A stretch of 64,000 nt of DNA, taken from the NCBI RefSeq assembly GCF_910592395.1, contig NC_088319.1, positions 11,720,001 to 11,784,000 of the forward strand, given 5' to 3'. Source of the DNA: Lineus longissimus. Its lineage: Eukaryota > Nemertea > Pilidiophora > Heteronemertea > Lineidae. Below the pieces are notes generated by a model, which did no database searches, had not been told where the DNA came from, and saw only the letters and a program-made list of their open reading frames with translations. This document shows positions 34,916 through 46,310 of the stretch, one piece after another (position 1 is the first letter of the stretch; the number at the start of each line of letters is the position of its first letter). Made by a program: the position numbers and the translations under genes.

Positions 34916-36248
34916 TTAAGCGGTTGTGGTTTGACAAATCAGGTTACCCCACTCGGGTGAAGCTGCCATTGGCCCTTAACCTGAAATGTTCTTTTTTTCA
35001 ACGGTTTTAGCGAATCGCAATCAGAAAGTCAAATCTCGTGATCAACTTAAAGTGGTCACGGAACCGATATTTAAAACATGGCTGACATCTGTTTCAGACA
35101 TTTGGGAGCAATAGGGATGACAGGTTTCTGGTGTCTGTCAAACAATTGAACAGGATCTGATGACAAGGCATCAATTGGATTCCGGCCTATCATAGACAGT
35201 TTTAAGTTTCTATACGAGGTCGGGTTTGCCATGAATACAGCGCAGACGTATAACGTGACTAGGAGTGAAAGTCTGAATCATGTAATTAGATCAATCATTT
35301 CAAGAGAAAAATAATTTCAATTTTCTGATCGTTTCTACGAATTTCCAACTTCAAACCCAAGGCTTGCATGATGTCACTGATGGATATACCTCGTACCGTA
35401 ACAGTGCAGCCATGTTTTGGGGTTGTAAACACCCTCACAAACTACCCCGGGCAAGATCATATGATTGATACATTTAGGCCGTTTAGACTTGTACCCAAAA
35501 ACCGCAATCAGATTCGATCGGATCCGCCCCGATTCCTAACTGGAGTTGGTCTCAATCTTGTGGGCCCGTTTACACCTCCAACAACGTTTTTTTCTCTCAT
35601 TGACGGGGATGCGCGGTCGTGGGCATATTTTCCTCTGATCATTTCCACTACGGCACCCACTACACTCGCCGCAGGCCGCTAATGATCAGCAATATCCCTT
35701 TTAGATCAAAGCACACGGGGCATTTCTAATCCAATCGACCCAACCCAATCACATTGATCGCGACACCATTGCATGTTTACCTGTGCATTGAAAAAAATTC
35801 CTTTCATCATAAAAGAAGAAGCCTTTAATCTTGCTGATTGCGCTGTCAGTTGTTCTTTTCATCCTTAGCGAAATTTTCCTTGTCGTAAGCGGTTACTTGT
35901 GTGATATGAAATGCGAACTTGGGTGCAGCGAACGGAAAATTGTTTTGGTCGAAGTAACGATATGTTTATGTTTTTCTCTGTATCCGATATTATATCAAGA
36001 ACTGTGGCAGTGTTTTCAATTGTTTGACAGACACCAGAAACCTGTCATCCCTGTTGCTCCCAATTGTCTGAAACAGATGTCAGCCATGTTTTAGATATCG
36101 GTTCCGTGACCACTTTGAGTTGATCACGAGATTTGACTTTATAATTGCAATTCGCTAAAACCGTTGAAAAAAAGAACATTTCAGGTTAAGGGCCAATGGC
36201 AGCTTCACCCGAGTGGGGTAACCTGATTTGCCAAACCACAACCGCTTA
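34916..36248. mobile_element. Long inverted-repeat (foldback) element: 235-bp arms, 864-bp core
   Basis: The left arm, 34916-35150, reads from TAAGCGGTTGTGGTTTG to TCTGTCAAACAATTGAA. It is almost exactly the reverse complement of 36015-36248, with only a handful of mismatches seen. The bases outside are TT on the left (AATTAAGCGG) and CAAACC on the right; a 17-bp copy of the right tip (AAACCACAACCGCTTA) is repeated just outside at 36249-36265. The core holds two frames: 104 codons at 35368-35682 and, running into the right arm, 87 codons at 35831-36094. Neither resembles a transposase. It is therefore probably a non-autonomous DNA transposon with long terminal inverted repeats. A diverged relative of the arm lies at 36519-36625. 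Confidence 0.85.
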
Positions 36249-36518
36249 CAAACCACAACCGCTTATCAAGAAGTTGACACTGCCGACTGTCTCATTATAA
36301 GGGTACATTACATTATACATATAACCATGATTATAAAATTGAAATTGGTTTCCCCTCCTCTTGAAATTATATTGTTCTAGCATCATTATTTGGACTTCCA
36401 TTCCCAGTAGGTCTGCCCTGCATTCGTGGCACTGGCAACTTGGTAAAAACTAAAAAAGTTGTCCGTGATAAAGGCTAAATCCAATTGACTTCTGATCAGA
36501 CTCTGGTAATTTTGTTGA

Positions 36519-36625
36519 CAGCCGCCGGAGACCTGTGGGTCATGCCTGCTGCTTCCAAAATGTTTGAAACAGATGTCATCCATATTTGACATTGGTCTAG
36601 TGACCGCCCATTTTGACCCCAAAGG
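36519..36625 (+). repeat. Diverged solo copy of the long inverted-repeat arm
   Basis: TTGTTGACAGCCGCCGGAGA, CCTGTGGGTCATGCCTGCTG, TTTGAAACAGATGTCATCC and TCTAGTGACCGCCCATTTTG align with the inner right arm (36021-36120). Divergence is perhaps 25-30 percent. It shows that the family existed before the adjacent element inserted. Confidence 0.55.
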
Positions 36626-37195
36626 GTCTTGCATTCACTCTTCTTACGATCGCTTTGCCGATTCGGTCTGTTTTCGGTTCTTCCCGACAAGAGCAGAATC
36701 GGTCAACTCACCTGTAACAGAGACAAATAGCAACGAAACGATTGGTAGGTTTCTTTTTATTCGAACACGGATTTCGTGATTGAAATAAATTGCTTTATTT
36801 GCTGCGTGCAACAAAAAATAACGTTTCTACCTCCTCTTAATTAATCGCACTTTCCCTTTTTCTAAGGTTTCACTAGGACTGAACTGCGCTGCTGATCGAA
36901 TTTCAAGGTGATGATGCGATTTTTCTTAACATTCAAAATTGCATTAATTGCGCTGACACCGCACTGAGACATTCGCGCAAAATTGATGTCCTTCTTTAGA
37001 GAAACCAATCGACAATACAGAGGCGATAAACAGTGAATTAAATTCAAGCTGTTTGTTTCTCAATTTATTCTGCGACTCTCATTTTTGTTTCTTCTTTATG
37101 CCTAAGTTGCAATTTGTATCTAAACAGAATGAATAAAACATCAAACAGTTTGGAATTAAGATATTTCAATTGTTTTATTAACGTTATCTTTACTT
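36626..37195. other. No supported gene
   Basis: Short frames only. Nothing recognised. Confidence 0.5.
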
Positions 37196-37306
37196 GTTTT
37201 CTATGTTGTCGATCTAAAGACAAATATGTCTGGTTCCGTTTACTGGGTTACTAGGGTTTTCTATCTTGTCGACCAAGAGACACACATTTCTGGTGCCTTT
37301 TACCGA
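37196..37306 (+). repeat. Two-copy tandem duplication (~60-bp period)
   Basis: TTTTCTATGTTGTCGATCTA, then AAGACAAATATGTCTGGT, is followed 60 bp on by TTTTCTATCTTGTCGACCAA, then GAGACACACATTTCTGGT. Divergence is moderate. Confidence 0.75.
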
Positions 37307-37515
37307 CAGTGAAGGCAGCCGTTTTGTATCTTAAATCAAGGTTGTGCCTAGGGTAGGCTTGCTGCTGGTAGCTATCTTGCGAAAGATTGAAGTGGAGTAC
37401 TTCAGCGTTGGCATACTCCGTCAGTACCTCAAAACAACAACTGCACCGCTACCTAAACCCATTACACCCCCCCCCTCTCTTACCCCTCGGTGAGAATAAT
37501 TTAGGCCTAGCTCAA

Positions 37516-37690
37516 TACACGGTTTATTTTCTTTTAACAAACCCCGCTGGCACATGGGCCTTAAATTCAATTGTTCGACAGTCTTATCAAAAGGTTATCA
37601 GAGCAAATATTGTTAACATCGACCCCCACGAAACATGTTTAATGGTGATCGACAAGCCTAAGCTGACATGGGCAAATAAACGCAAGGTCA
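37516..37690 (+). repeat. Dispersed repeat family D, copy 3
   Basis: TACACGGTTTATTTTCTTTT, CACATGGGCCTTAAATTC, CAGTCTTATCAAAAGGTTAT and AACATCGACCCCCACGAAAC occur in the same order as at 31931-32095. The overlapping 104-codon frame (37387-37701) lies mostly in this repeat and is not taken as a gene. Confidence 0.65.
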
Positions 37691-40600
37691 TTGTCAAATG
37701 AAAAGGTCACAGACTCTCACTGCATAAAATCATCAAATTGAGAAATACTTTGTCAAATGTCCATGGTTTATGATATTGCTGAAAATCTAGTGGAATAGCA
37801 CAATAATTCTGTAAAAATGACTCCTTCAGTAAATCAAATGAATTAGCTTAAAGAGCCTCCGGGCTATTGAAGTCATTATGATGAATGAAGTGTCTGCACC
37901 CTGGTTCATAAATCACGCAGATTACCACAGATTCTCGGTACAAGTTGCAATCGGGAATGCCACCCAGCAGTGAAATATTGCAGGATTTTCTCTGTTAAAG
38001 AAGTGTTTGTATTCTGCCGGATTTTTCCATTTTGCGTATTATTGTTTATGGCGGAAAGTCGTGAATGATGAGAGCAGTTTCAGTGGCAATTGAATGAGAT
38101 TCCAGTCGATTAAGTCGTTAATTAAAAATGTAACGCGCAGTGTAATGTCGTGTGCATAATGTTGGCAATGGACATGCGGCATTGAGATAACGAGAGATTT
38201 TTATGCAATGTGACAACTACAGCCAGGTTTTAACATACTGACCATCATGAGCAGGGCTGCACAGGGCAAATCAAAGCTTGGTTTAAACGATTGTACAGAA
38301 ATCATAAAAATGTTTGACAGACGCACAAAATTTACCTCTATTTGTTTTAAAATCAAACAAAGAATGTATGTTGAAGTACCATTCTGGATAAAATAATACA
38401 AAATAAATTGTGTACTTGCTGGCCTCTACCACAATGTCACTAACCTCAGATGCACTTCTCCTAATTCTTTGACGCCTAGCGCTCCAGGCCAAAATTAAAA
38501 ACAATGTCACGCGACAAGGATTCCAAGGAGCTATCACTTTGATATCAAATAAATGTTCTTTCAAGATCAATTTATACCTGTAATTCGGGTTGCATGCACC
38601 GTCTCTTTAGGTTTAACTTACACAATTTGGTTGATCTGTTTCCATGGCAATTGCCTTTCCATATCGTCGAACACTTACACCGAAAATTGGATTTTTGCCA
38701 TTTGTTTTCGTCCGTGGCATTGAGATGATTTTCAGTAACGTCAACTGAGAGAAACATGACCATTTTAATGTTTAAAAAATATCCCCGGGAACCGGGATTG
38801 AAACCCTAATCGACCACTAACTTAGTTACTGGCGAGATAGAATCATACACTTTTAGGAAACACCAGTATGAGATATAAGACCCTAAAAATCATATGTCAC
38901 CGGAAAAGATCATCATATTTCACCTCCGAACCGTCCAATGCTGACTTTGACATCATCTGAACCATCGGTTTCGAATTGGAGAAGACAAAAGTTCCGGCTG
39001 CAGCACCGATCCAATGACCGACAAACCACATCCTGACGCCCAGAACATTCCTGAAAGAGGAGTTCTTTGGCTATATCCGGAACCAGCATCAGGGACCAGC
39101 TTCAAAGGTAAACAGGCCAAACTGATACAAACGCGAGCATTCGTTACCAGAAAAGGGCTGGCGATTTGAGATTGAGAATGCATAAATGTCACCTTGTTTT
39201 GCATTCACCTATCTGGATTAGATAGTCGTTAGCTAATTACTAATACGCTGAAAGAGAAATCAACAACACTTTATAGTGCATCATTTTAGTGCTCATTTGG
39301 AACTAATGCTTAATTTTGTACACAGAAAGAGAATCAAAAGTACTTAATGATAGAACGTTAAGTGTTCATTTAGAGCAAATGCCATCTTAATACGGGTCCA
39401 AAGGGTGCATATGTCACTCAATTTAATCAAGTAAGCATTGCATTGTCCTAATGCCCGGGATTACATAACCATTAGGATTCTACGAAACTTCTCATAAGAT
39501 ACAAATAACCAAGATTAATACAATATATAACTGGTGTGAAACCAACAGCCATCAATTTTGTTCTTAATCGACTGGCACCCGCTTCCAAACCGACACAATT
39601 GTCACTGCAAGAAGGCATATTCCCCATTAATGCAACAAAGTCGCACTAATACGCACTGACACTAATGTTATCCTCAGGTAATTCTTAGTCCATCCAACCT
39701 CTTTTGATTAAGTGCTGTGGACAGATAATGTGTGCTGTGCGTTATGTCACTGATGCGGCATGAAAGAAAAGAAATAATGAGCCAATCTCGGGCAATTTTT
39801 CACGAAATGGCAAGTGGATATACTCTGGTTTCACTTATCTAAGACCGGTTCGTTATATTCACTTCAAGCTTGTTATATACACATGATTGTTCAATGCCAT
39901 TCAATTGTTCAGTTTGTAGATGATGGATCTAGCGGAATTTGTGCGGGAATTTATTTTTGGGGATTTCACCAATAACATGGTTCCGCAAAAAAAGAGTGAG
40001 AATTCTTTTTTCAAAGATTTAAAAATAAGAATTTTTTTCAGATTTTTTCGCCTATATATCATAAAAAAGCGCAATATTTGGCGGTTTACAATAATGTTTA
40101 AACTATGATTATCGTGTTTGAGTTGGGTTTTTTCCGTAATTCAAAGTTGAGCTAAATGCTTATTGTACAAATGAAACGTAAATTTATAAACATCTGCAAT
40201 TTTGGCCATGCTTTTTTTCCAAAGCTTTTATTTTCCATATTCATCTCGATCCAACGTCCCATTTTCTACCAATTAATTTTTTGTCGCAGGCCACGCGCAA
40301 GAGCATCGCCCCGCAATATCGAAAACGGGTCACCAGCCTTTGAAATCTTGCATGAAATAGCCTGGGCAAATTACCCCTCGTCTTTCCACGCACAATCGCC
40401 CCCTTTGAGACCTTCTAAGATGAAAGGTCGGCTAATTCTGATATTTATTGGCCCTATCGCCACTACTACACGGTAGAGAAAAGTACAGCTGGTGGGCGAA
40501 ACTGGGGAGAAAACAGATGATCATGTCTCCTAATTTGACCAAGGGCCTTGAACGGAGATCTGAGTTCATATTTTTGCTTGGGGTAGCGAGTGATCTACGG

Positions 40601-42465
40601 CAAAACAGGGAGAAAACAACAAATAATTGAGCCTCCTGAGAGGATTTGAACCTTTTACAGTGTTCGGGTTTCATCTGTTGTTTGGGGCTTGTTCTACATA
40701 TATATCATTTACCACGGTGTCCGATTTAAGACAAAAAATTTTTGTTCGTAGGCGATATCGCTCAGGCATAACTTTCTTCAGTCTTCGTATTCGCTGTTCA
40801 TTTGGCAAATGGAAGGGGTGACGGTTGTTACCCCTGCTGCCTGCCTGAACAACTGCAGAGGAAATCACCACGAATAGTTATGCATGAGCGAAATCACATA
40901 TTATACGAATAAAATAATTTTGTCCTTTATTGGAGACCGTGTTTACTGGCTCTGCACCCGTGTCGTTTTCACAGCTGTCCACTCTTTCAAACAGTGGCTG
41001 TTAAATGTTTTGATTGGTCAATATTGCCATATACGTAATGCACTTTGATCCTACCTTCGTAATCCAAAAGTACAGTCTTAAAGTATTTGAACCTTCTCAT
41101 GTGGAAAGTACACTGTTCTTTGTTCATCCCTTTTGTTCCAAGCAACGACAAAATGCGATGATACGAAATAGAAACTTCTCCTATGTAGCTGACGAATTTT
41201 TGTAACAGCCCACGGTTGGTAATGAAGGATAGAACATGTACTTGTACACATGTATATCGATGAAGACTTTATTGGTTAAATTTCCAGAAAGCACAGAATT
41301 GTACTCGACAGGCAAAAGTTTCCGTCAATGAAGCTGTGCCGAAAATGGATCATCGTAGATTTTACCATCGGTCATCAATGATTCAATGATGGAGACGTAC
41401 AACGTCTATAGAGTACCGATACCACATTTACTGACCGGACATGTCGATAGGCCAATGCCCTGTGATTTCAAACTGCCCGATATAATATCCAACCATTTTC
41501 CTAAAAGTACACGCCTTACGACTAGTATCACAAGGTAATCAATTCGATAAATATCACTTTATGGGTTTCTTACAGATCGATGTGTGTGGCCATTCTCAAG
41601 GGGGCGATGTGGCTAACAACATAAAAGCCTTGGAGCTTGGGGACTCGCACATACAGGCTTACTCTAACCAAAGGCATAAACGAGCCGTTACTTTTGTCAT
41701 AAGGTTTCTGGTCTGGATGCTCTATTGCCTTTTGTGATATGATTCTCATAATGGGGTAGTGGGGGCAGATGATACCGTAGATTCTATTCGCTCCAGATTA
41801 AATACACTGTCAACTTCATTTAATTCTTGTTTTCTTTTGCACTTTTACATGTGTTTATTAAGCCTCATACTACCAGGATTACAAGTTGTAATTCATGGCA
41901 ACTAATATCAAAGCCCAAGGCCGTTCGTTAGAATTCTCGGCAAGCTTGGGAATTGATTGATTCTGCAATGTGACTGATGTTTATCGCCCAAGTGACACAT
42001 AGAATACTGTCATCGCCTCCGAGATTAGGGGCACCATTCCTGGCCTCATTGTGTTCCCATTCCAAAGAATAAGACAACCTCGAAAAGGTCAGACATTGCC
42101 AAAGAGACAAGTTACAATATGTATATGATCTTAATATCGACATCAATGACTATAGGTTTCTGAATCAATCTCTAAGGCAACCTTTGTCTTTGATCATTGA
42201 TGCAGCCTTGATACGGAAACTGGCAGGTTAAAAGCATATGTATCCAATAGCTCTCCTGAAGGATGAATAACGGTTGACTGTCTCAGCCAGGTTGAGGCAA
42301 AGAAACAAAAATGCTTTGTATTCTGAACATCGGCAAGCCCAGTTACAATGCTTTGTCATACAGCCCGACGAGAAAGTTTGTAAACAACGTGAAGAACTAC
42401 GAGTTAAAAGGAACTCGTGCTCTTAAAGTACACTGCTAATGCTTTCAATCATGTTTTATTTTCAG
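37691..42465. other. No supported gene in about 4.8 kb
   Basis: Frames up to 106 codons (40156-40476) appear without motif, splice context or conservation clue. Very AT-rich stretches lie at about 39950-40260. A GGTTCAAATCC-like box B lies on the minus strand at about 40650, without a convincing box A. No transposon ends were recognised. Confidence 0.45.
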
Positions 42466-42491
42466 ATTGAACCAACATGGAAAACAGCCAA
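42466..42491 (+). CDS. Candidate start-codon exon with consensus splice sites
   Basis: A polypyrimidine acceptor, GTTTTATTTTCAG, is followed by ATTGAACCAAC, then ATG GAA AAC AGC CAA and the perfect donor GTAAGT. This looks like a small 5' exon carrying the initiator Met in a good context (AACATGG), phase 0 at its end. No downstream coding exon in the right phase was identified with confidence, so the gene it would belong to is unknown. Confidence 0.3.
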
Positions 42492-42523
42492 GTAAGTACA
42501 CGCATTTTAACATCCAGTTTAAT

Positions 42524-42990
42524 GTTCAGTAAGGTTGTGCATCCTTTACGACTCCACCTCCGACTTCAACTCTGAGAGTGAATGGCAACGTCGAATCAAC
42601 TGAACTGACGAACGATTTCGCATTAGGGAGTTTTCGCAAGAACGTCCACGCGAACGTCTATCCCATTGTTCGACATCGTTATCGTGAGGTCGAACAATGA
42701 GATAGATGTTCGTGTTGGTGTTTCGGAGGCTTTCCGAAAACTCCCTACAGCAACTACGTGTACCAGCACTAAACTATTTCAAATTCCGAATCTGACCTGT
42801 GGATGAGGTGGAAATAATGAAGTATTTTTGCAAGTCCTGGTGATGGCTTACGACTTGGACGACGACTTCGTCATATCCATCCTATAGACGGATCCAATTT
42901 AGAATGTAAGTATTGTTGTAGATGCAGGTAAAATATCAAATTATAATAGGAAAACGTTGATCAAATAATTTACGATTATATATCACTTTA
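42524..42990 (+). repeat. Segmental duplication, copy 1 (carries a MITE)
   Basis: It aligns with 44025-44310: GGTTGTGCATC, CTCTGAGAGTGAAT, AATGGCAACGTCGAATCAAC, ACGTGTACCA, GTGGAAATAATGAAGT, ACGACTTCGTCATATCC and GCAGGTAAAATATCA are all in order. Divergence is substantial. The copies are about 1.5 kb apart in direct orientation. Copy 1 contains the element at 42624-42747, absent from copy 2. Confidence 0.7.
42624..42747. mobile_element. Palindromic MITE (124 bp) inside the duplication
   Basis: Ends TAGGGAGTTTTCG and CGAAAACTCCCTA are perfect inverted repeats. The palindrome continues inward (AACGTCTATCCCATTGTTCGA against TCGAACAATGAGATAGATGTT), leaving a loop of about 14 bp. The corresponding site in the second duplication copy (about 44133-44152) lacks it, so that copy is an empty site. 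Confidence 0.85.
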
Positions 42991-43982
42991 GATAACTGTC
43001 ATTCTACCTCGGCGATAAAGTCGGAGTGGGAGTTCGGGGTCAGTGCAACCTCGCTAATCACAGTATTCGGGTGTCTTAATAATCAGCATTAAGATAAGTA
43101 ACTAGCTCCATAAAAAATGTAGGACATAAGGTTTCATCTCAAGGGATTTCCTGAAGGTTTTCATACTCACCATAATGAGGCCGAAGAACATTACAACTAA
43201 AATCTTTCAGTCCCATGGGACTCCGTAGACTAATGCAATGGTTTCATCGAAGTGTAAATTGATGTCACCTAAGTATCGCGTAACGTCACAATTGCTATTT
43301 GACATGTTTGATTGTGTCGTATTCTTAGAGGACAGCTTTTGCTTGATTACGGTTTAACGTCAATTTTGGCTTAAAAGTTGTTTGGTGCATCTTATAGAGA
43401 CATTCTGATAAGTATACCATCATGACCATACGAGGTCATCGACCCAATACTCGTCGAAATTTCTATTCCTTTCAGCAGATTATAACAATCTGACAGTGTT
43501 TGTCCTCGATATGCTTGTGGTTCTCAATCTGGAATTTGGATAGGCCTACGACAATCAGGACTGTCTGGCGAGAAATTATCATTTCGACCCATTTCCGCCA
43601 ACTAGCATTGATTAGCAGCAAAATCTTTAAAAACACTCACTATTGCCAAGGTATAAACAGTATAACGAAGCCAATTGCGGTTTGATATGTCAATATCTTC
43701 TGATCGCGTCTCAAGTACAAATCATTTCAGCGAAATGTAAGTATACGACAGCGCTAAGTTGTTTCTGGACATTATTAGAATTGAAGCTGCTTTCACAAAT
43801 CATGTTAATGGGTATTGAAACACTTCGCCATATGAGCATGTTTTGGTTGATGGAATAACTGTTGTAACTCCTTTTAGTGGTTGGTTCCGTAGACAGCTAT
43901 GAGTTTCAAAGGAGTAAGCGGATCACTCACTCGGTAAAAAACTCGGGCAAACCTAATAAATCCGTCGCTTTTCAGATTTTCT
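42991..43982. other. Spacer between the duplication copies; no supported gene
   Basis: Splice-like signals occur: CCTTTCAG at about 43477, and CATTTCAG|CGAAAT|GTAAGT at about 43724-43743. No frame between them is convincing. Part of 42999-43040 (CTCGGCGATAAAGTCGGAGT) loosely resembles 44637-44655, hinting that the duplication is longer than listed. Confidence 0.4.
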
Positions 43983-44084
43983 ATGCTACAGTTCGGAATG
44001 TGACTGGGCAGCCGACAACTTGACAGTGAAACAGAGGTTGCGCATCATCCACGACTCTCACTCTGACTTTAACTTTGAGAGTTA
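43983..44084 (+). CDS. Candidate exon overlapping segmental duplication copy 2
   Basis: After the acceptor GTCGCTTTTCAG one frame reads CYSSECDWAADNLTVKQRL, then IIHDSHSDFNFES, and stops. The composition is protein-like but short, about 33 codons. The paralogous sequence in copy 1 does not keep the same frame open, which argues against selection on it. No family was recognised. Confidence 0.15.
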
Positions 44085-44310
44085 ATTTCTGTGATTGTCT
44101 AATGGCAACTTCGACTCAACTAAACTGAGGAATGTTTACTCATCGATAAAGAACGTGTACCATTCAAGTTCCGGATTGGGCCTCTGCATAAAGTGGAAAT
44201 AATGAAGTCGATTTGAATAACGATTTCGTTATTTCCGTTTGATGCACTGGTCAAATTTGGAATTTCAATTATTATTATTCAGCTGCAGGTGGTATATCAG
44301 TATAAAAACA
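44025..44310 (+). repeat. Segmental duplication, copy 2 (empty MITE site)
   Basis: Partner of 42524-42990 with the same block order. It has an extra 15 bp or so around TTCTGTGATTGTCT and a reduced stretch after GTGGAAATAATGAAGT. A (TTA)n run is near 44270. Confidence 0.7.
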
Positions 44311-45067
44311 TTCACCATTTAAATTCAATATACTATCTCACCAGATAAACTGTTTTTCATATCGTTCTGGCCAAATGTACTTAGTTGAACTCAGGAATGT
44401 GACCAGATCGCATTTGCAAAAAGATAGTGGTATTGCACAGCACGTAGATTACTTTAGGGTAGGTCTAACCAATTATGCTCTTTCTCGGTGTCAAATAATC
44501 AACAGGCGGTTAGCTATATGTCACCGGCTGCCCAGTGCTGTGGAACATTACTTCTTCTGATCACGCGATCACCGTTTAGTGACAAGAGGTCAGCCAAGGA
44601 CCCTAGCCAAATCTATCTCAAAAACACTATAATTCTCGGAGACGAAGTCGGGTGGCTGTTGGTGGGTGAATGACCCCAATAATACATTTAACGGCCCGCC
44701 TTCACAGTTCAGCGAACTGAGTAGAGGGAACACATTTCCGCCACTGCCTCGTCACTCGGATATCACGTCAATAAATCAAGGCAGTTATTTGAGTTAATTG
44801 CAAGTAACCCGGCGTCCTTCCTTCTCGAAAGCGATATATCCGTAACGAACACTTCCTTGTCGAAAGTGATACATCAGTAAAGGTCTTGTTGTGACTTTTA
44901 TTATAATTCATTCAGCCGTACCACTTCAAAATTCCGGTGCACCTTTGTATTGATATGTCAATGTCCCGGCCCTTGACAACCCCCTAATTTTTGGTATATC
45001 ATTTAAGGGACACTCTGAATTAATGTGTTTCAAAACGTTATTTTGGTCCAACATTGCAGTTAGAACT
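44311..45067. other. No supported gene; one small tandem duplication
   Basis: At 44815-44884 the pair CCTTCTCGAAAGCGATATAT and CCTTGTCGAAAGTGATACAT repeats with a ~35-bp period. The frames at 44375-44673 are short and unrecognised. Confidence 0.5.
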
Positions 45068-45185
45068 CAGGCCTAGCCCATCATACATAGTCTATTTTCT
45101 TTAGACAAGGCCTAATTGCACCAGCCTGGACCTAAAATTCTTTTGTTCTAAATTCTTCTTAAAAAGGGTAATCATGGCTTGTTTA
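45068..45185 (+). repeat. Dispersed repeat family D, diverged copy
   Basis: CAGGCCTAGCCCATCATACA, AGTCTATTTTCTTTAGACAA, CTGGACCTAAAATTCTTTTG and CTTCTTAAAAAGGGTAATCA follow the order of 37516-37690 with more divergence. Confidence 0.5.
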
Positions 45186-45867
45186 TGATAAAAAGTTATC
45201 AATTATTCATCAATTATCAAAGAATCAACTACCCTCATCCTTGAAAAAGGATATTTACCCGATATTATAATAACCAACTCCTATGCATATTCCGCAGCCG
45301 CTTTGTTATCATCCTCAGGCCACGTCATTCATTCCCTAATTGAAACTGACAAAAATTAAAAGGCGATCATAAAACGTCACGAAATGATGTTTTTCGGCAC
45401 CAAATTAATCTTGGGGGAAAATGAATGTCATATTTCATTGGTGTTGTATTCGTGATGTAACGCTTAGCTTGACATCGCGTTTATTAATATTTAATCGAAA
45501 TAATTAGATTTCACTCATGAATGTCGACATTTTTACATCAAAGCGTCTGGCGATTATTTATTTGTGGAATTTAATATAGGCGATTAGATTTTTGTCATTT
45601 TATGAAATGTTAATAGTGATTCCGCGCAGAATTTACTTCAAAGTGTATTAATCTAGTTTTTCGTATAACCCTCTCGTGTTGATATGAATACGACGTTTCA
45701 CCTTTGACCGTTTGGGCCTATTGATCATCATAAGGCTGTTTCGTGATGGTCGCTGATATCAAGATTTTGCCAAGAAAACCATTAGCTATATGTTTTTGAT
45801 TATCAATGGCTAAGGTTTATGCGCCTTGCTTTTGCCTATTGATCCGCATTAAAGTTATTATTATTAT
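45186..45867. other. No supported gene; very AT-rich
   Basis: Nothing coding was recognised. A (TTA)n stretch begins at about 45856 and leads into the LINE remnant tail. Confidence 0.5.
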
Positions 45868-46310
45868 TATTAATTTTTATTATTATTAAAACAATTTATA
45901 TAGCGCCTTTTGTAAAACACTTCAAGGCGCTTTACAAAAAAAAAAAATCAATGCATACAATAATTTTGCTGTAAAACAATAATAGATAAAACTGAGACCA
46001 TAAGACATAGGTAAGTCAATTAGAGACAAGATGACTATAAAACATTCTAGAGTGCATTGTCACCGAAAAAGTGCTTCCTAAAAAGATATGTTTTTAAGTG
46101 TGACTTAAAAGTTTTGATGTTAGCTATGGATTTTAAAACATCTGGTAATTGGTTCCAAAGTTTTGGCCCCGCCACAGATAAGCCTGAAGATCCAATCGCC
46201 CTGCGAGTGCGGACCTCCCGGCATAGACTTTTATTATTCACGCAAGATTAGTAAAAAAAGGGTAACCAGTGGGGCCATCAGCGCATTATTCAAACTATTT
46301 TCTTACACCA
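45868..46310 (-). pseudogene. 3' remnant of a CR1/L2-like LINE: reverse transcriptase C-terminus and tail
   Basis: On the minus strand 46241-46047 encodes 64 residues including GLSVAGPKLWNQLPDVLK and TFKSHLKTYLFRKHF. This is the conserved segment just after the reverse transcriptase domain in CR1/L2/Jockey-type LINEs. A little upstream, residues LNNALMAP resemble the preceding part but with material missing. After the stop the 3' UTR contains AAAGCGCCTTGAAGTG, then AGGCGCTATATAAATTG, and ends in an AATAATAAT-type tail, the usual LINE 3' tail. Everything 5' of this (endonuclease and polymerase core) is absent, so it is a dead 5'-truncated copy on the minus strand. Confidence 0.88.

Noticed and set aside
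35368-35682. 104-codon frame in the core of the long inverted-repeat element as a transposase
   Set aside because: No DDE/D pattern, HTH or zinc finger can be seen, and it is far too short.
37387-37701. 104-codon frame as a gene
   Set aside because: Most of it is family D repeat, whose other copies do not keep the frame open.
40627-40720. tRNA gene or SINE on the minus strand (box B-like GGTTCAAATCC)
   Set aside because: No matching box A at the right distance and no cloverleaf could be drawn.
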